A stretch of DNA of 64,000 nucleotides from Sphingopyxis sp. H053 (GCF_001468225.1 NZ_LNRU01000003.1:62001-126000); one strand, 5' to 3'. Positions 1 through 11,129 are shown, counted from the stretch's first letter. Notes: generated by a model from the sequence alone, not told the origin. Program-made: numbers and translations.

Positions 1-1820
<1,820 letters not shown>

Positions 1821-3113
1821 TCAACTCTGAGTGAAGCGGATCGGAAGGCGTTTCGGCCCGCTGACCAGCGTCGCCTGGGTCCAGGCCGGTTCGCCGGCGA
1901 TTTCGAGCGATTCGATCCGGGGCAGAAGTTCCTCGAACAGGGTCTTCATCTCGAGGCGCGCGAGATGCTGGCCGACACATAGATGGGGCCCGTAACCGAA
2001 TGCGATCTGCTTGTTTGCCGGGCGGTCGAGCCGGAACTCGAACGGATCGTCGAACACCGCCTCGTCACGGTTTGCCGACATATAGGACAGCATGACCCAG
2101 TCCCCGGCCTTATACTGGTGGCCATTCACCTCATGATCCCGGGCAACGGCGCGCATGAAATGCTTCACCGGCGTGACCCAGCGAATCGCCTCATCGACGA
2201 GAGCCGGGATCAGGTCGGGATTGGCCTTCACCTCGGCGAGCAAGGCGGGCCGCTCCGCGAGGGCCCAGATCGCACCGGCCGTCGAGGCGGAGGTGGTGTC
2301 GTGCCCGGCGGTCGCGACCAGGATGTAAAAGTCGTTGGCAGCGCGCTCGTCGATCGGCTTGCCGTCGATCATGGCGTTCGCGATGATGGTCGCTAGATCG
2401 TCGCGCGGCTCGGCGCGGCGGCTCGCCGTGATATTGGAGAAATAGGCGTGGAAGTCCGCCACGACGGCCCCGAACACCTTTATGGCGGTATCCGGATCGG
2501 CCATGGCATCGGCTTTTCGACTGAGTTCCGGATCGCGGGCGCCGAAAAGTTGCTGGGTCAGCATCAGCATGCGCTGTTCGTCCTCTTCGGGAACGCCAAG
2601 GATGCTCATGATGACGTGCAACGGATAATGCAGGGCCACATCGGCGACAAAGTCGCATTCGCCGCCGAGCCCCATCATCCGATCGACATGCGCGCGCGCG
2701 ATCTCGCGAATGTCGTCCGTGAGCTTCTTGACATTGCCTGGCATGAACCAGGATTGGACCAGCGATCGATAGGCACGATGCTCTGCTCCGTCCATGTTGA
2801 CCATGTTACGGGTGAGGTGCGGACAGCCGGTCGCATTCTCCACCGCCTTGAGCATCGGACTTCCGATGAGAACCGTCGAAAGATCACCGTTGCGGAAAAT
2901 GTCGGGCTGGCGCTCTATGTCCATGATGTCGCCATGTCGGCTCACGAGCCAGAAGGGATCGACACCGGCGGTATCGACAAGCGAAACGGGCTGGTGGCCA
3001 CGAAGCCAGGCAAGGTCGGCGTGCAGGGTCGCGGGGTCGCCGAACGACGCCGGGTTCACAAGCCGGGCCGCCATTTCGGCTGGCGCGGCCAGGTCTTGGG
3101 TTTCATTGCTCAT
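1821..3113 (-). CDS. Cytochrome P450
   Basis: A bacterial class I P450 of about 430 residues with no membrane anchor. Visible landmarks are the I-helix AGHDTTS (about 269-275), the K-helix EAIR (308-311) and the heme loop FGYGPHLCVG with the proximal cysteine at about 379. It would hydroxylate a hydrophobic substrate using electrons from a ferredoxin and reductase; no ferredoxin lies next to it. A truncated ferredoxin reductase occurs at 29.6 kb but is far away. ATG 3113 follows GGGAG; GTG 3119 is an alternative. It lies 41 bp after the ECH-like gene and before the NMO-like gene in one operon. The substrate is unknown. Confidence 0.95.
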   Translation of the reverse strand: MSNETQDLAAPAEMAARLVNPASFGDPATLHADLAWLRGHQPVSLVDTAGVDPFWLVSRHGDIMDIERQPDIFRNGDLSTVLIGSPMLKAVENATGCPHLTRNMVNMDGAEHRAYRSLVQSWFMPGNVKKLTDDIREIARAHVDRMMGLGGECDFVADVALHYPLHVIMSILGVPEEDEQRMLMLTQQLFGARDPELSRKADAMADPDTAIKVFGAVVADFHAYFSNITASRRAEPRDDLATIIANAMIDGKPIDERAANDFYILVATAGHDTTSASTAGAIWALAERPALLAEVKANPDLIPALVDEAIRWVTPVKHFMRAVARDHEVNGHQYKAGDWVMLSYMSANRDEAVFDDPFEFRLDRPANKQIAFGYGPHLCVGQHLARLEMKTLFEELLPRIESLEIAGEPAWTQATLVSGPKRLPIRFTQS

Positions 3114-3154
3114 CGTCACTCACTCCCGATCGACCAGCGCTCCAGATGGCGCGG

Positions 3155-3907
3155 TCATGCTTTGCGTTTTGAAAAGGCCGCGATACGTTCGCCCATGTCG
3201 GGTCCGACGCCTGCGCTGTTGCGGACTTCGTGTGCGAGGCCGAGATGCAGCGGGACATTGTCCGTTTCGGCGAGCAGTCGCTTATAGGCGGCAATGCTGA
3301 AAGCCGAATTTTCAGCGATCATCGACGCGATCGCATCGACCCGCTCCAGAAACTCAGTATCCTCGAAGCAGGACGCCGCCAGTCCGATCTCCGCCGCCTC
3401 CCGGCCATCGATCGTGCGCGCGGTGAACATCATCTCGCGCGCCTTGGCCTGGCCCACCAGACGGGGCAGCCGCTGGCTCATACCCCACACAGGCGTGAGC
3501 GCCCATTTGGCGTGCGTGTCCGCGAACCGCGCGCTCCGGGCGGCGAGAATGAAATCACTGGCCAGCGCCAACTCGAGCGCGCCGGTGTAACAATGACCGT
3601 GCACCGCCGCGATAACCGCCTGGGGCAGATTCGCGAGACGCTCGAGCACCGAAGATTGAAAAGAGACATCATGCGCTGCATCGCCAGACGCGATGTCCTG
3701 CAGATCATGCCCCGCAGAAAAACATTTTCCCGCGCCACGCACGATGACGCTGCGAACAGTTTCGGCCTCGCCCGCGAGCCGCGCGACATGATCTTCAAGC
3801 CGCCGAAACATGTCGTTGTTGATCGCGTTGAGCCGGTCCTCACGGTTGAGGATGATATGTGCGGTTGGCCCGTCGACCCGCAACTCTACCGACAATCCCG
3901 ATTCCAT
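3155..3907 (-). CDS. Enoyl-CoA hydratase/isomerase family protein
   Basis: A crotonase-fold protein of about 250 residues, with GAGKCFSAGHDLQDI (oxyanion-hole strand) and HGHCYTGALELALASDF followed by FADTHAKWAL. It would hydrate, isomerise or cleave an acyl-CoA. The start at 3907 is chosen because GGAGAGGACGCC precedes it and the family N-terminus begins soon after; a longer frame to 3964 runs into the promoter. It is the first gene of the operon ECH-P450-NMO-ACAD. Its promoter holds an AT-rich near-palindrome (3934-3960) that recurs elsewhere in the region. The usual active-site glutamates are not obvious, so isomerase or another crotonase activity is as likely as hydratase. Confidence 0.9.
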   Translation of the reverse strand: MESGLSVELRVDGPTAHIILNREDRLNAINNDMFRRLEDHVARLAGEAETVRSVIVRGAGKCFSAGHDLQDIASGDAAHDVSFQSSVLERLANLPQAVIAAVHGHCYTGALELALASDFILAARSARFADTHAKWALTPVWGMSQRLPRLVGQAKAREMMFTARTIDGREAAEIGLAASCFEDTEFLERVDAIASMIAENSAFSIAAYKRLLAETDNVPLHLGLAHEVRNSAGVGPDMGERIAAFSKRKA

Positions 3908-3933
3908 GGCGTCCTCTCCGCGAGCGATTCGAC

Positions 3934-3960
3934 AATTAATTAATTGCTCGATTATTAGAT
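3934..3960. promoter_or_regulatory. Candidate operator A (AT-rich near-palindrome)
   Basis: The stretch contains TTAATTAATTGCT followed by CGATTATTAG, upstream of the ECH-P450 operon. The 13-mer at 3936-3948 is identical to one at 8213-8225, upstream of the kinase-SDR-ACAD operon. Related sites lie near 17247, 19821 and 19936. A TetR-family operator is the simplest reading; this is inferred from recurrence only. Confidence 0.5.
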
Positions 3961-4126
3961 ACACAAATGCGTTCGCCCGATCAACTGCATAGCTCTGCGG
4001 TCAATGCGAACGGTTTTGCCGGCGAAGCGCCGCAAGCAGAGGCGCGCATTTTTTGCCGTGTCGCCCCCCCCTTTCCGCGTGCGGTCAGTAGGGGCGCGCC
4101 GGACTCAGATCCAGCCAGTCGCGTCT

Positions 4127-5164
4127 TCAGGGCTCGAGGATGATCTTCAGGGTTCCCGCCTCCCGGCGGTCGAACATCGCATAGGCTTCGGCGCCGTCTC
4201 GCAGCGGCAGCCGATTGGAGACATAGGTTTCCGGCTTGAGACGCCCCGCCTGGACAAGTGGAAAAAGGGTCGGCAATTCTTCGGGGACCGAGCAGGTCCC
4301 GACCCGGAATGTGAGCCCTGCCGCGAACGCGCGTTCAAGCGGAAAGGCGAAACGGCGCGATTGCTGCACACCGATTACCGAGACGGTGCCGCGCGCCCTT
4401 ACCAAGCGTAATGCCATATCGACCGTCGCGTCGCTCCCGACCACCTCGACGACGGAATCGAGTTTACGTCCTTTCGTCGCCTCCCGGATCACGGCGACGG
4501 CTTCGTCAGGGTGCAGAGCGACGGCGCCCGCCGCTGCCGCCAGCGCGCGCCTTTCTGGAACGGGATCGATGGCATATACGATATGGGCGCCCAGCACGAA
4601 GGCGGAGTCGACCGTCATGAGGCCGATCGGCCCCAAACCAATTACGGCGACGCTGCTCCCCGGGGCGATATCGGCGCTGCGCGCACCGAACCAGGCGGTC
4701 GAAAGGGCGTCTGTCATCAGCAGCGCCTGCTCTTCCGATATCCCTTCCGGGATCAGCACCGCATTGGCGTCCGCGCTGGGGACGCGAACGGCCTCGGCCT
4801 GCGAACCTTGAAGCGCGGCGGACAACCCGTAGCAGGCCGCTGCGCCATTCTCGCACCCGATCACATTGCCCGACTGGCAGGGTCGGCAGGCGCCGCAGCC
4901 CGCTGCTGCGGGGATCATGACCCGGTCACCGACGCGGAGCCGCGAGACGGCGCGTCCGGTTTCGACCACTTCGCCGACCGCTTCGTGACCGACACAAAAG
5001 CCCCGATCCTCGGAAAATCCGTGACCATGATAAATGTGGAGGTCGCTTCCGCAGATCGAGCAGGCGGTGACCCGAACGATGGCGTCGCCCGCCTCGACCG
5101 GCATCGGATCGGCCATGCTTTCGTAGCGGATATCCCCTGCCCCGTGATAAAGCAGCGCCTTCAT
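4127..5164 (-). CDS. Zinc-dependent alcohol dehydrogenase (MDR superfamily)
   Basis: 345 residues with the full medium-chain dehydrogenase pattern. CSICGSDLHIYHG near residue 35 carries a catalytic-zinc cysteine, GHEAVGEVVETG follows, and GCGACRPCQSGNVIGC is the four-cysteine structural zinc loop near residues 90-105. VIGLGPIGLMTV near residue 170 is the Rossmann loop. It would oxidise a secondary or primary alcohol, or reduce a ketone, with NAD(P). It is the last gene of the operon with the ACAD10/11-type dehydrogenase and the APH-fold kinase, nine bases after the dehydrogenase stop. The substrate is unknown but presumably an intermediate of the same pathway. Confidence 0.92.
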   Translation of the reverse strand: MKALLYHGAGDIRYESMADPMPVEAGDAIVRVTACSICGSDLHIYHGHGFSEDRGFCVGHEAVGEVVETGRAVSRLRVGDRVMIPAAAGCGACRPCQSGNVIGCENGAAACYGLSAALQGSQAEAVRVPSADANAVLIPEGISEEQALLMTDALSTAWFGARSADIAPGSSVAVIGLGPIGLMTVDSAFVLGAHIVYAIDPVPERRALAAAAGAVALHPDEAVAVIREATKGRKLDSVVEVVGSDATVDMALRLVRARGTVSVIGVQQSRRFAFPLERAFAAGLTFRVGTCSVPEELPTLFPLVQAGRLKPETYVSNRLPLRDGAEAYAMFDRREAGTLKIILEP

Positions 5165-5173
5165 GCCGGCCTC

Positions 5174-6397
5174 CTACTTCGCCATCGCCGAATATTCGGC
5201 GATCTTCTGCTTCCCGAGCTGCGACATGTGCACCTCGTCGGGACCGTCCGCGATGCGCAGATAGCGATTGAGGGTGAAGAAGTAGGCGATCGGGGTGTTG
5301 TCGCTTACGCCCATTCCGCCATGAACCTGGATGGCCCGATCCGCGACGGTTTGCGCCATTTGCGGAGCGATCACCTTGATGGCCGCGATCAGATCCTTGG
5401 CAACCTTGTTGCCATAGCGGTCCATGGCGTCGGCAGCCTTGAGCGTGAGCAGGCGCGACATCTCGATTTCACAGAAGCTGCGTGCGACGTCCTGGCGGAT
5501 GCTACTTTGATCGGCGAGCTTCTTTCCAAAAGCGACGCGGCTGTCCGCGCGGCGCGCCATGATCTCGAGCGCGCGCTGCGCCTGGCCGATCGAACGCATG
5601 CAGTGGTGAATACGTCCCGGCCCGAGACGCCCTTGCGCGATCTCGAACCCCCGCCCCTCACCAAGAATGAGATTTTCCTTCGGTACGCGTACATTGTCGA
5701 AGCGCAGTTCGCACTCGCCGCCCGGCGAGTTCATCGATCCGAAGACGGTCTGGTTGCGCACGACCGTGATCCCTGCCGTATCTCGCGGCACGAGGATCTG
5801 CGAATGTTGGGCATGGCGGGGAGCATCGAAGTCGGTCTTTCCCATCACGATGAAGATCGCGCAATCGGGGTGCATCGCATTCGAAATCCACCACTTCCGG
5901 CCGTTGATGACATAGTCGTCGCCGTCGGGCTTGATGGACAGCTCAAGATTGGTGGCATCGGATGAGGCGACCTGCGGCTCGGTCATCACATAGGCCGAGC
6001 GAATCTCCCCGTCGAGCAGGGGCTGAAGCCACTGCTGCTGCTGATCGGGGGTCCCGAATTTCGCGAGCACTTCCATATTGCCCGTGTCGGGCGCGGAGCA
6101 ATTGAACACCTGGCTCGACCACGGCGATCGGCCCATCACCTCGGCAAGTGGAGCATATTCAAGATTGCTGAGCCCGGGCGAGAAGCGGCCATATTCGTGT
6201 GGGAGGAAGAGGTTCCACAAGCCCTGAGCACGCGCCTCGGCCTTGAGGGCGGGCATTCCAGGCCACTCCTGCCACAGATTCCTCTGGTCGTGGATGAAGT
6301 GGTAATACTCTTCCTCATTGGGGTAGATATGCGCATCCATGAACGTTTCGACCCTCTGCAGGAGGTCACGGACCTTTTCGCTATGTTCGAACTGCAT
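5174..6397 (-). CDS. Acyl-CoA dehydrogenase, ACAD10/11 (LvaC-like) type
   Basis: 407 residues. The sequence carries signatures I associate with the dehydrogenase domain of ACAD10/ACAD11: INGRKWWISNAMHPDCA, LGPGRIHHCMRSIGQAQ, AIQVHGGMGVSDNTP and ADGPDEVHMSQLGK. In mammals this domain is fused to an APH-fold kinase. In Pseudomonas levulinate catabolism LvaA (kinase) and LvaC (dehydrogenase) are separate and turn a 4-hydroxyacyl-CoA into an enoyl-CoA through a phosphorylated intermediate. Here an APH-fold kinase lies two genes upstream in the same operon (7172-8197), so the same dehydration chemistry is a good inference. An acyl chain longer or more branched than valeryl is likely, given the P450 nearby. 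Confidence 0.9.
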   Translation of the reverse strand: MQFEHSEKVRDLLQRVETFMDAHIYPNEEEYYHFIHDQRNLWQEWPGMPALKAEARAQGLWNLFLPHEYGRFSPGLSNLEYAPLAEVMGRSPWSSQVFNCSAPDTGNMEVLAKFGTPDQQQQWLQPLLDGEIRSAYVMTEPQVASSDATNLELSIKPDGDDYVINGRKWWISNAMHPDCAIFIVMGKTDFDAPRHAQHSQILVPRDTAGITVVRNQTVFGSMNSPGGECELRFDNVRVPKENLILGEGRGFEIAQGRLGPGRIHHCMRSIGQAQRALEIMARRADSRVAFGKKLADQSSIRQDVARSFCEIEMSRLLTLKAADAMDRYGNKVAKDLIAAIKVIAPQMAQTVADRAIQVHGGMGVSDNTPIAYFFTLNRYLRIADGPDEVHMSQLGKQKIAEYSAMAK

Positions 6398-6422
6398 GTG
6401 TATCTCCTGTCAGAATGGCAAA

Positions 6423-7162
6423 TCAGAGCGTCAGGCCACCATCGACGACCAGCGTGTGGCCGGTGACGTAGGAAGCGAGCGGGGATGCGAGGAATATGGC
6501 GGCACCCCCATATCGGCGGGCGTCCCCATGCGTCGCTGCGCGATCGTGGCGAGCGCGCCGTCGAGACGAGCGGAATTCTGGGTCGTGATCCGTGTCAATT
6601 TGGTATCGACGAGCCCCGGAGCGAGACCATTCACCCGAATCCCGTCACCGGCAAAAGCCTGGCCCAGCGTTTTGGTCAGACTGATCGCGGCCGCTTTGGA
6701 CGCGGCATAAGCCGGGTTTCCGATATTGCCGCGCAAGCCGGACGTCGAGCTCACGATAATAATCGACCCGCCGGACGCCGAAAGCAGTGGCCGGAACTTG
6801 CGCGCGCAATGCATCAGGCTGTCGATATTGACCGCCATGACACGATCCCACCCTTCGCGCTCGAACTCCTGGCGCCGATATAATACGGTTCCCTGCGACA
6901 AAATGAGGGAGTCCAGCGTGTCGAAGGGAATCTCCGCCGTCTCGATAGCCTCGGGCGTCCCGACATCGACGCAATGATAGCCCAGTCCTTCAAGGTCGGA
7001 CCCTTCATCGGCGCTGTAGTCGGACGCAGAGGCGCGCGTCCCCCAGATATGAACATTGGCGCCGCGGGCGCGAAACCCTTGGGCTATGCCGTTGCCGATC
7101 CCGCTCGATCCGCCGACGACGAGAATATTGCGTCCGCTAAAATCGGTATCGTCGATCATCAT
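6423..7162 (-). pseudogene. SDR-family oxidoreductase, frameshifted near the C-terminus
   Basis: Reads as a classical short-chain dehydrogenase: GGSSGIGNGIAQGF (NAD-binding), SGGSIIIVSSTSG, then YAASKAAA with the catalytic Tyr-Lys. After ADMG the original frame becomes non-homologous and stops at 6431. In the next frame the text is IFLASPLASYVTGHTLVVDG with a stop at 6423-6425, the normal SDR ending. One base is missing in or beside a run of five C (plus strand 6505-6509). Either this is a real one-base deletion or a homopolymer sequencing error. All catalytic residues lie upstream, but the C-terminal oligomer segment is lost as written. It sits between the kinase and the dehydrogenase in one operon. 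Confidence 0.8.
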
Positions 7163-7171
7163 CTTTCCTTT

Positions 7172-8197
7172 TCAACGAATGATGCTGAGGGCGCGCTCGA
7201 ACAGAGCGAGCGTGTGCGCGTGAAGCCGTTCGCCGGTTTCGCGCGGCGCCTTTCCGGCACAGGCCCGCGCAAAGCTCCCTTCCAGAATGATGCCCAACTT
7301 GTAGCAGGCGAGCACGATGTACCAGTCGAGAGCCGCGAGATCCCGGCCGCTTGACGCTGCGTAATGCGCCGCGAGGTCGGCAGGAGATGCAAGATCGGTG
7401 AGCTGATTTGCCATGGCGTCCGTGGCGAAGGATGAGCCATCGGTCGGCCATGTCGCGATCAGCCAGCCGAGGTCGAGCAGGGGGTCGCCAATCGTGCTCA
7501 ATTCCCAATCAACGAGGGCTGCGAGTTCCCCGCTGTCCGGCCGGATCATCACATTTGCAAGATGCGCATCTCCGTGGATGATCCCCGGTTGAAATGAGCT
7601 TGGGCGATGGCGATCGAGCCAGGCCGCCACCGCGTCCACCCCCGGGATGGCGCCAGGCCCCGGCCACCCGGCTAGATCGGCATAGCTTTCAAGCTGGCGG
7701 CGCCAACGCCCCACCTGGCGTTCCAGGAAATTCTCGGGCTTTCCAAAATCCGCGAGGCCGACCGCCCGATAATCGAGCGCGCCGAGTGCGGCGATCGCCT
7801 CGACCACGGCGAGGCCCATGCGGCGGCGCAGCAGCGGCTCGCGAGCGTGCAAGGCGGGGAGCCCGGACATCGGGTTGAAGCCATCGACCGGCTGCATGAG
7901 ATAGAAAGCAGCGCCAAGGATCGTCTCGTCGCTAGATCCGGCGATGAAGCCAGGGTGAGGAACATCGCTACCGCGCAGTGCCTCGAGGACGCGCATTTCG
8001 CGGCGCATCGTCTCATTGGATCCCGCGCGCAGGACCGGCGGCGGCCGGCGGAGAACAAATTCGGACGGCCCGCGATGGAAGCGGAGGAGAATATTCTGGG
8101 TTCCGCCAGCCAGAAGCCGGACGCCGGAAATCGAGCCACTTCCAAGGCTCCGGGCTTCCATCCAGCGATCAAGCGAAACAAGATCGACACCCTCCAC
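7172..8197 (-). CDS. APH-fold phosphotransferase, ACAD10/11 N-domain (LvaA-like) type
   Basis: 341 residues. The aminoglycoside-phosphotransferase/choline-kinase fold is shown by the glycine-rich LLAGGTQN near residue 30, the catalytic loop IIHGDAHLANVM (Asp about 210, Asn about 215) and the metal-binding LVDWELSTIGDPLLDLGW (Asp about 230). This last stretch is typical of the hydroxyacyl-CoA kinases ACAD10/11 and LvaA, more than of antibiotic kinases. It probably phosphorylates a hydroxyl on an acyl-CoA that the dehydrogenase at 5174-6397 then eliminates. It is the first gene of the kinase-SDR-ACAD-ADH operon, 10 bp before the SDR, with candidate operator B just upstream. Confidence 0.85.
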   Translation of the reverse strand: MEGVDLVSLDRWMEARSLGSGSISGVRLLAGGTQNILLRFHRGPSEFVLRRPPPVLRAGSNETMRREMRVLEALRGSDVPHPGFIAGSSDETILGAAFYLMQPVDGFNPMSGLPALHAREPLLRRRMGLAVVEAIAALGALDYRAVGLADFGKPENFLERQVGRWRRQLESYADLAGWPGPGAIPGVDAVAAWLDRHRPSSFQPGIIHGDAHLANVMIRPDSGELAALVDWELSTIGDPLLDLGWLIATWPTDGSSFATDAMANQLTDLASPADLAAHYAASSGRDLAALDWYIVLACYKLGIILEGSFARACAGKAPRETGERLHAHTLALFERALSIIR

Positions 8198-8211
8198 CGC
8201 GCCCTCCGATA

Positions 8212-8236
8212 TTTAATTAATTGCTTGTATAATCGC
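8212..8236. promoter_or_regulatory. Candidate operator B between divergent genes
   Basis: TTTAATTAATTGCTTGTATAATCG lies 15-40 bp upstream of the kinase start (minus strand) and about 130 bp upstream of the plus-strand SDR. It shares TTAATTAATTGCT exactly with operator A. It overlaps the likely promoter of the kinase operon, so repressor binding here would block that transcript and perhaps the divergent one. Confidence 0.5.
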
Positions 8237-8369
8237 ATTTGACGGCCGCGCATGTCAATGCCAATCCGGAGGCGCGAATGGCGGCGAAGCACGGAAGCGC
8301 GCGCGCAATTTGCGCGACGCCGTCGATTGGCTCGATGGCGCTTCTCAGTTTTCGATCCTGGAGGTGATG

Positions 8370-9156
8370 GTGAATTCGATCGAATTGGAGGGCCGCGTTG
8401 CGATCGTGACGGGCGCGGGAAGCGGGATAGGCCTTGCCGTGGCAAAGCAATTGCTTGCCGCCGGCGCCGAGGTACTTGCGACCGATATCGATGCCTCTCG
8501 CCTTGAGTGGTGCGATGGCACCAAGGGAACGCACGCCTGCCGGCATGACGTGACAAGCGAAGCCGATTGGGAGACGGCGATCGGCTTCGCCGAAAAGCTC
8601 GGCCGGCTCGACATTCTCGTGAACAACGCCGGCATCATGCTCGACACGCCTTGCGACCGCTCCTCTCGACGATCTGAGAAGGCAATATCGGATCAATGTC
8701 GAGGGTCCGTTCATGGGGATGCAGATGGCACTGCCGCTTTTGTCGATGCGTCGTCAGGCGGACGGCACGTCAACCGCCGCCATCGTCAATATCTCATCAA
8801 TCTATGGGACGGTGGCAGGGGACCGTTATGCCGCTTATAGCGCGAGCAAGGGCGCAATCCGTATGTTGAGCAAGGCTGTCGCGGTCGAACTGGCCGAGCG
8901 TGCCGTAAGAGTGAATACAGTGTTGCCGGGTCCGACGGCAACCAGGCTCGGCGCCCATCACGAGAGACCTACCGCCGCGAACGGCGAACCAGCGTCGGTG
9001 GAGCAGGTTGTTGCCGCATGGAACAGCAAGATTCCCGTGGGCCGGATGGGCAATGTCGATGACATCGCGCCGTTGGTCGCGTTCTTGGCAAGCGACGGCG
9101 CACGCTACATCACGGGTTCCGAGTTCATCGTCGATGGTGGCTACACCGCGGTTTGA
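8370..9156 (+). pseudogene. SDR-family oxidoreductase, frameshifted in the middle
   Basis: The first frame begins NSIELEGRVAIVTGAGSGIG and runs through LGRLDILVNNAGIM, the SDR cofactor and NNAG motifs. At about 8649-8653 homology jumps frame: ATAPLDDLRRQYRINVEG, then IVNISSIYG, YAAYSASKGAIRML (catalytic Tyr-Lys), VNTVLPGPTA and ITGSEFIVDGGYTAV follow in the next frame. The shift is equivalent to one extra base. The active-site Tyr and Lys lie after the shift, so as written no active protein is made; sequencing error is the alternative. GGAGG at 8360-8364 fits a GTG start at 8370 better than the ATG at 8367. It is divergent from the kinase operon. Confidence 0.82.
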
Positions 9157-9256
9157 GCATCCCGTCGGCGCATCGGCCTGCCCCTTTCGCGCAAAGGGAG
9201 GGTCGAAACGCCATCAAGACAGTCCAGACCGGCCATGACATCATTTCCCATTATAT

Positions 9257-9286
9257 TTGACTCAAGTGTGGATCGCATAATATAGA
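9257..9286 (+). promoter_or_regulatory. Candidate sigma-70-like promoter of the amidohydrolase gene
   Basis: TTGACT (9257-9262) and TATAGA (9281-9286) are 18 bp apart, 80 bp upstream of the amidohydrolase start. The surrounding AT-rich stretch stands out from the high-GC flanks. Matches are by eye; no transcription data. Confidence 0.4.
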
Positions 9287-9365
9287 TACGCGCATCATTT
9301 TTGTCGAATTTGAGAACCAAAGGCCGACCATAATGTCGAGCAACACAGAGAGATGGGAGAATGGG

Positions 9366-11129
9366 ATGCCTAAGTTTGACACGCTCATCAAAGGCGGCAC
9401 GATCGTCGATGGCACGGGCTCGCCGCGGTTCGTGGGCGATATCGGAATCAAGGACGGGATCATAACGGACATTGGCGCCGGGATCAGCGGCGACGCGAGC
9501 GATGTCATCGACGGCACCGGGAAGATCGTCGCGCCGGGGGTGATCGACGCCCATACGCATTATGACGCTCAACTGCACTGGGATCCCTATGCCACAAACT
9601 CTGGCTGGCATGGCACCACGACAATCGGCGTGGGAAATTGCGGTTTTGGCTTTGCCCCCTGCCATCCGCAGGACCGGGAGCGCTACATGCAGATGATGGA
9701 GACCACCGAACAGGTTCCCGTAAATGCGATGCGGACAGCGCTCGGCTGGGACTGGGTCAGCTTCCCCGAATGGATCGAGCATCTCAAGCGGGTGCCCAAG
9801 GGGGTCAACGTCGCCAGCTATGTTCCCCTCAATCCGCTCCTAATCTATGTGATGGGCCTCGAAGCAGCGAAAAGCCGTCCGGCAACTGCGGAAGAGCGGG
9901 AGCGCATGAAGCAGGAACTGCACGCCGCCATGGACGCGGGCGCAATCGGCTTCGGCTTTTCCTACCAGGGCGAGCATAACACCCACATCGACTGTGACGG
10001 CACCCCGATGCCGAGCGACACGATGAGCCGCGAGGACATTCTGGCGCTCGCGGAAGTGCTTCGCGAGCGCGGCGAAGGCTCGATCCAGGCCCTCGTCGAT
10101 ACCCCGGGTGCGCGCTTCGGTGAGATCGCGCTAGAGGTTGCACGGGTGTCGGGCCGGCCCGTCCTTCACAATGTCGTCATCGTCAACGACTTTCTGCCCA
10201 CTTATCATGAGGAAGTCCTCGCTCTGATCGACAAGGCGCGGGAAGAGGGGCTGGAAATCTTCACCCAGACCCTGACCACGCGCGGCTGGAACGAATTCAA
10301 ACCGATGGACTGGGATATCTGGAACATCATTCCCGAGTTCCGCGAATTCACCTTCGCGGGCGATCGCGCGGCAAAAGTCGCAAAAGCGGCGGACGAGGAT
10401 TATCGCACGCGCTTGCGCAACGTGTACAGGCCTGAACTGCTCGCACCGGCCGGCGGACCGCTCGAGCATTATGTCCTGAACGACGCTTGCGGCGTCGCCC
10501 CATGGAACCAGTATGAAGGCAAGTCGGTCGGCGAAATCGCGGCCGCCGTTGGCAATCGGCCCACGATCGACGTGTTTATGGATATCGTGGTCGATACCAA
10601 TGCCGACAGCGATTTCCTCGTGGCCGAAGGCATGAGCTTTGACGACGAGAAAGTCGCACAGGTTCTCAAACATCCGTTCACCATTCCGGGAACCTCGGAC
10701 GGCGGAGCGCATGTGAAATTCTGGGCTGGCGGTCAATATTCGACGGACGCGATCATCTGGATGGTTCGCGAGACCGGGTTGATGACGCTTGAGGAAATGC
10801 ACTACAAGCTCAGCGCGGTTCCGGCAGAAGTGCTCGGACTCCACAATCGGGGCACGCTGGCAGCGGGGCAAGCGGCCGATCTTTTCATCTATGACTATGA
10901 GGCGCTCGACTATCCGCGGCTCAAATATGAGATCGCCCATGATCTTCCCGATGGCGACTGGCGGCGCGTCTGCAAGCCCCAGGGCATCGAGCGGGTGATG
11001 GTGAATGGCGAGACGACCTTCGTCAATGGCACCGAGTGCACTGGTGCGACACCGGGCCGACTGGTCGGGTCGGGCGGCGCCGACATGGATGAGCAGCTGA
11101 TGCATCCAATGGCGATCGCCGCAGAATGA
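9366..11129 (+). CDS. Amidohydrolase family protein, N-acyl-D-amino-acid deacylase-like
   Basis: About 587 residues. TLIKGGTIVDGTGSPRFVG begins the composite beta-sandwich domain and VIDAHTHYDAQLHWDPY is the metal-binding HxH strand of the barrel. VGNCGFGFAPC, VLHNVVIVNDF and GTSDGGAHVKFW (barrel-end Asp) match the D-aminoacylase/dihydroorotase branch. It would hydrolyse an amide or cyclic amide bond with one or two zinc ions in the cytoplasm. The start at 9366 is preferred to 9333 because GGGAG sits six bases upstream and the family N-terminus begins there. It stands alone between the broken SDR and the Lrp-type regulators. In degradation clusters such proteins often lack a proven substrate. 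Confidence 0.9.
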   Translation: MPKFDTLIKGGTIVDGTGSPRFVGDIGIKDGIITDIGAGISGDASDVIDGTGKIVAPGVIDAHTHYDAQLHWDPYATNSGWHGTTTIGVGNCGFGFAPCHPQDRERYMQMMETTEQVPVNAMRTALGWDWVSFPEWIEHLKRVPKGVNVASYVPLNPLLIYVMGLEAAKSRPATAEERERMKQELHAAMDAGAIGFGFSYQGEHNTHIDCDGTPMPSDTMSREDILALAEVLRERGEGSIQALVDTPGARFGEIALEVARVSGRPVLHNVVIVNDFLPTYHEEVLALIDKAREEGLEIFTQTLTTRGWNEFKPMDWDIWNIIPEFREFTFAGDRAAKVAKAADEDYRTRLRNVYRPELLAPAGGPLEHYVLNDACGVAPWNQYEGKSVGEIAAAVGNRPTIDVFMDIVVDTNADSDFLVAEGMSFDDEKVAQVLKHPFTIPGTSDGGAHVKFWAGGQYSTDAIIWMVRETGLMTLEEMHYKLSAVPAEVLGLHNRGTLAAGQAADLFIYDYEALDYPRLKYEIAHDLPDGDWRRVCKPQGIERVMVNGETTFVNGTECTGATPGRLVGSGGADMDEQLMHPMAIAAE

